From NCBI GenBank assembly GCA_000635015.1, contig JFMR01000047.1, positions 1 through 64,000 of the forward strand: DNA of 64,000 bases. Reading direction: 5' to 3'. Source of the DNA: Prochlorococcus sp. scB243_498I20. GTDB lineage: Bacteria > Cyanobacteriota > Cyanobacteriia > PCC-6307 > Cyanobiaceae. A program made the translations under genes and the position numbers. Numbering within the stretch: position 1 is the first letter of the stretch; each line of letters opens with the position of its first letter. The notes under the pieces were generated by a model that worked only from the letters and a program-made list of their open reading frames with translations, did not search any database and had not been told where the DNA came from. This document shows, piece by piece, positions 63,851 to 64,000 of this stretch.

Positions 63851-64000
63851 GAAATTTGCACCATAAAACTATATACTTATCGTAGTCGTTTATGTGAATT
63901 TCGCAAAAAATAATATCTATATCTTTTCAAAAAGTATATCAACCAAGCTAGATTTCTTTTATTAAAAATCAGAATTTATATTTACTTTAGTTTTAAAAAC

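Overview
The window is a contiguous stretch of a very AT-rich (roughly 30% GC by eye), densely packed marine picocyanobacterial chromosome, most likely Prochlorococcus, and probably a high-light clade given the base composition. The evidence is the sRNA Yfr1 in its usual place between guaB and trxA, petG, petH, chlI, crtL and crtE, sasA, cytM, opcA-zwf, the zinc cluster, many DUF families typical of picocyanobacteria, and no phage, IS or CRISPR elements.

Layout. (1) 0-14.2 kb is an accessory-like zone of small genes: a TatA-like protein with a 57-bp repeat at the edge, a tRNA-dihydrouridine synthase, a DUF2470 protein, a free-standing IF2_N-like mini-protein, a thioesterase, a membrane-anchored Mrr-type nuclease, a MAPEG protein, two PAP/fibrillin proteins, a Nif11-like mini-protein, an OsmC protein and at least a dozen proteins under 60 residues. 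It ends with two neighbouring minus-strand sRNAs, one of the Yfr2 type and one carrying a Yfr1-like core. (2) 14.2-20.4 kb is a zinc-homeostasis locus: znuB, zur, znuC, znuA, a COG0523 (CobW) GTPase and a WD40 protein, with a clear Fur/Zur-type palindrome in front of znuA. ZnuA and the CobW GTPase appear to share an extra domain. (3) 20.4-22 kb holds small genes and an unassigned stretch ending in a strong terminator. (4) 22-25.3 kb is a three-gene ATP-grasp / alpha-E / transglutaminase operon. (5) 25.4-34.1 kb carries a cupin, a lumenal pentapeptide protein, a PfkB kinase, an MFS transporter, a DUF1400 hydrolase and a partial peptide-type ABC transporter (permease and binding protein only).

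(6) 34.1-64 kb is core metabolism and photosynthesis: hom, sufE, 5-formyl-THF cyclo-ligase, ruvC, chlI, a SpoU methyltransferase, cytM, petG, rsmD, hisH, trxA, Yfr1, guaB, gyrA, crtL, a GH57 enzyme, leuA, a PgpH-like HD phosphodiesterase, folD, crtE, a PAP2-like protein, cobB/cbiA, opcA, zwf, petH, a START-like protein, tRNA-Glu, sasA, a CpeS-like protein and prs.

The most interesting signals are the domain shared by ZnuA and the neighbouring CobW GTPase (a possible zinc hand-over module), a second copy of the Yfr1 core displayed in a hairpin loop next to a Yfr2-type sRNA with a near-complementary sequence, a candidate unannotated sRNA near 10.5 kb, and several free-standing miniature versions of domains normally found in larger proteins. 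Homology calls are from recognising sequence patterns; no database search was run.
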